Below are positions 6,757-9,140 of a stretch of DNA of 9,140 nt, piece after piece. Position 1 is the stretch's first letter. Every line of letters begins with the position of its first letter. The notes below the pieces were generated by a model. That model was not told where the DNA came from. It was given only the letters and a program-made list of their open reading frames with translations, and made no database searches. The translations under genes were made by a program, and so were the position numbers. The stretch lies in assembly GCA_937967705.1 (NCBI GenBank), contig CALCJG010000108.1, forward strand, positions 1-9,140, in the 5' to 3' direction. The DNA is from an uncultured Spirochaetia bacterium. Its GTDB lineage: Bacteria; Spirochaetota; UBA4802; JAGODF01.

Positions 6757-8307
6757 TTACTCTCCTTTGCTTCCTTCATTGTCCTGCTTTCGGGGGGCGG
6801 AATCCATTACAAGTTCCGTTCCCTTAAAGCCCGTGAATATGGGGTAGGGAACAAATCTCCGAACCCTGCCGCTTACGGCTATCGTCTTGTCGCCGTACCA
6901 GAGGAAGATCCACGGTGCCTCCCCGACAATTATCCGTTCAAGGCGATGATAGATGTCAAATCTTTTTTCCCTGTCCAGTGTTTCCTGGGAGAGGGATATG
7001 AGGCGGTCGGCTTCTCTGCTGTGGAAAAAGGACCGGTTTCCCCCGGAGCCTGCGTTAACGGAATGAAAAAGGGGAAAGAAGTAGTTCTCCGGCTCCGGAT
7101 AATCGGCATACCAGGTGAAATAGGCCATGTCAAAATCCCCGTTGAAGGTGGCCGCTTTGAGGGCAGACCATTCCATCGCCTTGATCCTGATATCGATCCC
7201 GGCCTGTTTGAAATAATGCTGAAGCATCTGACAGATGAGGGACACCTGATTGTCCGCCTTGATGAGCAGGGTATACTCCTTGCCCTGCAGACCTGCTTTT
7301 GACAGAATCTCCCGGGCCTTAAGGGGATCATAGGGGATGGCCGATACCCGGGATTTATACTCCCCCGTTCCGGGAGGGATGGGCCCCGTGGCGTCCAGGA
7401 AACGGTCCCGAAAGAGGGTCCTTCGGATGGAGGGGCGGTCTATGGCCATGTTAAGGGCGCGCCTTACCGATCTGTCGTCAAAGGGCCTGCGGCGGTTGTT
7501 CAGAGCTATATAGTGCACGTTCATCTCAGGAACTTTTATTACCCGGGCCCGGCCGGTCCTGAATCGGATGTCGGCCAGATAGGGTATCTCGAAATAGTCC
7601 AGTTTGCCGTTGATGAATTCGAAACGGGCCGTAAGGTCTTCCGGGATGATCCTGAATATCATTCCGTCTATTTCGGGCCTGGGGCCGTAATAGCGCGGGT
7701 TCCTTACCAGGACCAGCTTTTCATCATAGAGCCACTCCCGGAGGATAAAGGGGCCCGAGGTGATTAAACGGCCATCTCGTTCAAAAGCCCTCCGGGAGAT
7801 GATGTAGCAGTTGGGCATGGTCAGCAGATAGAGGAAGAGGGCCGATTTCCTCTTCAGGGTTATCCGGATCCTGCTGGGGCCCTCGGCGGTTATATTCCTG
7901 ATTCCGCTGAAGACCCATTTCCTGGGGGATGTGGGATGGGAGGACTTCCAGATGCGTTCGAAAGAAAAGACGACATCGTCAGCCCTCAGAGGACTTCCGT
8001 CGTGAAAGAAGGCATCTTTTCGAAGATCCACAATCAGGCGATGTCCGTCAAAGGAATACCTTTCGGCGAGGTCCCGCTTGAGGAGGCCTGCGGAGTCTAT
8101 GGTGAACAGTCCGCTGCTGATTTTTGCCAGGATGCGTCCCGAGATGACATCGGTGTTATAAAAAGGGTCCAGCTTGCCCGGATCGGACTGCATATAGGTG
8201 TAGAAATAGTTTTTTCTCTGCTCTGCTCCGCAGGCGCAAAGGAGGAGCAGAATCAGAAGGCAGAGGCATGCAGGGCCTTTAGGGAATGATCTCTTCGCCC
8301 TCGCCAT
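6757..8307 (-). CDS. Family 5 extracellular solute-binding lipoprotein (peptide-type ABC transporter)
   Basis: Proteins of this family (DppA/OppA-like, SBP_bac_5) capture peptides or other solutes in the periplasm and deliver them to an ABC permease. From the ATG at 8307 the product has 516 residues. Its signal sequence begins MARAKRSFPKGPA, continues with a run of leucines and ends in LCAC, so C26 would be the lipidated cysteine. Family hallmarks follow: SDPGKLDPFYNTD, LAERYSFDGHRLIVDLRKDA, then FHDGSPLRADDVVFSFERIW, later YIALNNRRRPFDDRSVRRAL and AMNVAIDR-like NMAIDRPSIRR, and YDPLKAREILSKAG. An in-frame ATG at 8355, preceded by GAGG/AAGGAG, would add 16 residues before the signal peptide and overlap the upstream gene by 77 bases rather than 29. 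I prefer 8307 because it gives a normal signal sequence, though its SD is weak. No permease or ATPase genes are adjacent, so it is an orphan here. Its stop lies one base before the cysS GTG. Confidence 0.88.
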   Translation of the reverse strand: MARAKRSFPKGPACLCLLILLLLCACGAEQRKNYFYTYMQSDPGKLDPFYNTDVISGRILAKISSGLFTIDSAGLLKRDLAERYSFDGHRLIVDLRKDAFFHDGSPLRADDVVFSFERIWKSSHPTSPRKWVFSGIRNITAEGPSRIRITLKRKSALFLYLLTMPNCYIISRRAFERDGRLITSGPFILREWLYDEKLVLVRNPRYYGPRPEIDGMIFRIIPEDLTARFEFINGKLDYFEIPYLADIRFRTGRARVIKVPEMNVHYIALNNRRRPFDDRSVRRALNMAIDRPSIRRTLFRDRFLDATGPIPPGTGEYKSRVSAIPYDPLKAREILSKAGLQGKEYTLLIKADNQVSLICQMLQHYFKQAGIDIRIKAMEWSALKAATFNGDFDMAYFTWYADYPEPENYFFPLFHSVNAGSGGNRSFFHSREADRLISLSQETLDREKRFDIYHRLERIIVGEAPWIFLWYGDKTIAVSGRVRRFVPYPIFTGFKGTELVMDSAPRKQDNEGSKGE

Positions 8308-8797
8308 CGAGGGGTATTTCCTGAACTTCGGTGTAGGGAATGACAGGGGGTTCATACTCCTTCCTCGGCTCCTGTGCCGGTGTTTCCTCCTGAGGAACGA
8401 ACTGTATCCTTTCGGTCTTTTCTGGGCTCAGGTTATAACATGCCAGCAGAAGATGGAGTTCCTTGATATACTCGATCATCTCCTTCATTTTGGCGTTTTT
8501 CTTCTCGATGATCTTCTGGGATTCCAGGAGCACTTTCCTGAGCTTTTCGTTTTTCCGCTTCAGTTCCGACTGGAGGTCCATCACCTTGTCGTAATAGTCC
8601 TTGTTAACCCGCTGAAAGTCGATCCTAGCCAGGATGATTTCCCCCGTTTCCTTGTCCCGCTCAATGGAGTTGAAGATCTCCTTCATTTCCCTGGTGGAAA
8701 AGAGATCCTCAGTGGAGGTTTGAATCCACTTATTACCCTCTTCGTCAACGAATTCGGTTTTTATGGATGATGTTTTGGGTGATGATTTCTTGCTCAT
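8279..8797 (-). CDS. Coiled-coil hypothetical protein with acidic, proline-rich tail
   Basis: I do not recognise the family of this 172-residue protein. It has no signal peptide or membrane helix, so it is probably cytoplasmic. The N terminus is Ser/Lys-rich (MSKKSSPKTSSIKTEF). A compact segment follows, about residues 16-62, with FVDEEGNKWIQTSTEDLF and DKETGEIILARIDF, the latter resembling a short beta hairpin. Residues about 63-122 are a highly charged helix with heptad-like spacing (DLQSELKRKNEKLRKVLLES and on to IKELHLLLACYN), a likely coiled coil. The tail from about 123 is rich in Pro and Glu and ends DGEGEEIIP. It is the first gene of the leftward four-gene unit; a TATAAT box lies about 140 bases upstream. 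GGGAG lies only 2 bases from the ATG, a poor spacing. Its last 29 bases overlap the lipoprotein gene, suggesting coupled translation. A scaffold or adaptor role would be a guess. Confidence 0.8.
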   Translation of the reverse strand: MSKKSSPKTSSIKTEFVDEEGNKWIQTSTEDLFSTREMKEIFNSIERDKETGEIILARIDFQRVNKDYYDKVMDLQSELKRKNEKLRKVLLESQKIIEKKNAKMKEMIEYIKELHLLLACYNLSPEKTERIQFVPQEETPAQEPRKEYEPPVIPYTEVQEIPLDGEGEEIIP

Positions 8798-8837
8798 GGC
8801 TCCCGGCCGCTTTCCTTCCCCGGCTTCTCTCTAAAGT

Positions 8838-8853
8838 CAGGAGATGCCTCCTG
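8838..8853 (-). repeat. Perfect 6-bp inverted repeat in the leader of the leftward unit
   Basis: CAGGAG (8838-8843) and CTCCTG (8848-8853) flank a 4-base ATGC loop. In the leader RNA of the leftward unit this would be a CAGGAG-GCAT-CTCCTG hairpin about 40 bases upstream of the coiled-coil gene. There is no T tract after it on the minus strand, so it is not a terminator in that direction. The SD-like AGGAGG falls inside the hairpin. Confidence 0.4.
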
Positions 8854-8933
8854 TATCCAGTATCGACAGGAAGACTTCGGAGGGGCAGGTTTTTTTCCTT
8901 CCGGCAACTCCTCTTTTTATTTCTGTCCCATTA

Positions 8934-8979
8934 ATTATAGCGCTTACTAAAAAATAAAGTACATATCATTATTATTCAA
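8934..8979 (-). promoter_or_regulatory. Candidate promoter of the leftward four-gene unit
   Basis: On the minus strand a perfect TATAAT -10 box lies at 8934-8939, with the weak -35 candidate TGTACT (8958-8963) 18 bases upstream in very AT-rich DNA. Transcription would start near 8927, leaving a leader of about 130 bases. An overlapping alternative pairs TTGAAT (8974-8979) with TATTTT (8951-8956) at 17-base spacing. No other good promoter is evident before rlmB, so all four genes may depend on this region. Confidence 0.5.
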
Positions 8980-8984
8980 TAATA
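8970..8984. repeat. 15-base AT-rich palindrome, possible operator
   Basis: TATTATT-C-AATAATA is a perfect 7-1-7 inverted repeat. It overlaps the alternative -35 box of the leftward promoter and lies about 60 bases upstream of the plus-strand -35 box. The 7-1-7 architecture is that of Fur/PerR-type boxes, but the bases match those consensus sequences only partly, and AT-rich DNA yields such repeats by chance. Confidence 0.3.
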
Positions 8985-9046
8985 TTTCTCTTTCAGGGGA
9001 AATTTACTGAAGCCGGGCGGAAAAGGTCGGTTTTCGCGATTTTCAA

Positions 9047-9074
9047 TTGACAGAACCCTTTCTACCGGCATAAA
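9047..9074 (+). promoter_or_regulatory. Sigma70-type promoter for the rightward gene at the right edge
   Basis: A perfect TTGACA -35 box (9047-9052) is followed after 16 bases by CATAAA (9069-9074), four of six matches to TATAAT. Transcription would start near 9081, about 43 bases before the ATG at 9124. Position and orientation fit the gene that begins there. Confidence 0.5.
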
Positions 9075-9123
9075 GGCAGAGAAGCATTAAGATCGGGTAG
9101 GGGTGATGAGTCAGGAGAAGGAG

Positions 9124-9140
9124 ATGTCCGGAATTGTCGG
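9124..9140 (+). CDS. Start of an unidentified rightward gene (partial, runs off right edge)
   Basis: Only six codons are visible: MSGIV and part of a Gly codon. The ATG at 9124 has AGGAG (9113-9117) six bases upstream and a TTGACA promoter further back, so a real gene start is likely. An in-frame ATG at 9106 would add MSQEKE, but its AGGGG lies only 2 bases away. The start resembles the MCGIVG of glutamine amidotransferases of the GlmS type, but the essential Cys2 is Ser here, so that identification is not supported. Confidence 0.45.

Larger units (their letters stand above)
8798..9123. other. Divergent intergenic region at the head of two opposite transcripts
   Basis: These 326 bases hold the 5' leader of the leftward unit (about 8798-8927), an AT-rich core (8920-9000) with a -10 consensus on the minus strand and a 15-base palindrome, and a strong-looking plus-strand promoter (9047-9074). 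The leader contains a 6-bp hairpin. A short minus-strand frame (8794-8907, TTG start, 37 codons) overlaps the coiled-coil gene start as ATGA, but has no supporting ribosome site. Confidence 0.6.

Noticed and set aside
8794..8907. 37-codon minus-strand frame with TTG start that ends as ATGA on the coiled-coil gene
   Set aside because: An open run of this length is expected by chance, the SD-like GAGGAG abuts the TTG with no spacing, and the product has no recognisable feature.
9124..9140. Possible glmS/amidotransferase start (MSGIVG compared with MCGIVG)
   Set aside because: The catalytic Cys2 of those enzymes is Ser here, and six codons cannot support an identification.
1..9140. CRISPR arrays, tRNA or rRNA genes, insertion sequences, toxin-antitoxin or phage defence genes
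   Set aside because: No regularly spaced repeats, no tRNA- or rRNA-like segments, no transposase or integrase motifs, and no recognisable defence domain on either strand.

Overview
The window carries ordinary bacterial chromosomal DNA: dense, short-spaced genes with Shine-Dalgarno sites, GTG as well as ATG starts, and AT-rich regulatory gaps. A lipoprotein substrate-binding protein and large polytopic membrane proteins fit a diderm (Gram-negative-type) bacterium. A spirochaete or another deep diderm lineage is possible, but nothing in the sequence fixes the taxon. I see no rRNA, tRNA, CRISPR array, insertion sequence or integrase.

Layout. (1) Bases 1-286, minus strand: the 5' part of a small membrane protein gene (DUF4234-like) that runs off the left edge. 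(2) Bases 287-671: a divergent AT-rich regulatory gap with candidate promoters and several hairpin-forming segments. (3) Bases 672-4625, plus strand: a two-gene unit. It encodes a 1003-residue polytopic membrane protein with a degenerate spermidine-synthase-like domain and C-terminal TPRs, and then a UbiA-superfamily membrane protein with altered aspartate motifs. (4) Bases 4618-8797, minus strand: a compact four-gene unit transcribed right to left. Its order is a coiled-coil hypothetical protein, an orphan family-5 solute-binding lipoprotein, cysteinyl-tRNA synthetase (cysS) and a TrmH-family 23S rRNA 2'-O-methyltransferase (rlmB). Neighbouring genes in it overlap or almost touch. (5) Bases 8798-9123: a divergent regulatory gap with a TATAAT -10 box on the minus strand, a TTGACA -35 promoter on the plus strand and an AT-rich palindrome between them. 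(6) From 9124, plus strand: the first codons of a gene that leaves the window.

The minus-strand unit couples translation functions (charging tRNA-Cys, modifying 23S rRNA) to a peptide-type binding lipoprotein and a coiled-coil protein; the last two have no obvious mechanistic link to the first two. The plus-strand pair is the least ordinary part. It combines an apparently SAM-motif-less aminopropyltransferase-like domain, held in the membrane and followed by TPRs, with a UbiA-like protein whose second catalytic motif is replaced. The two units converge with an 8-base overlap of their last genes, which leaves no room for a conventional terminator between them. I find no defence system or mobile element. 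The membrane pair is the best candidate for something undescribed.
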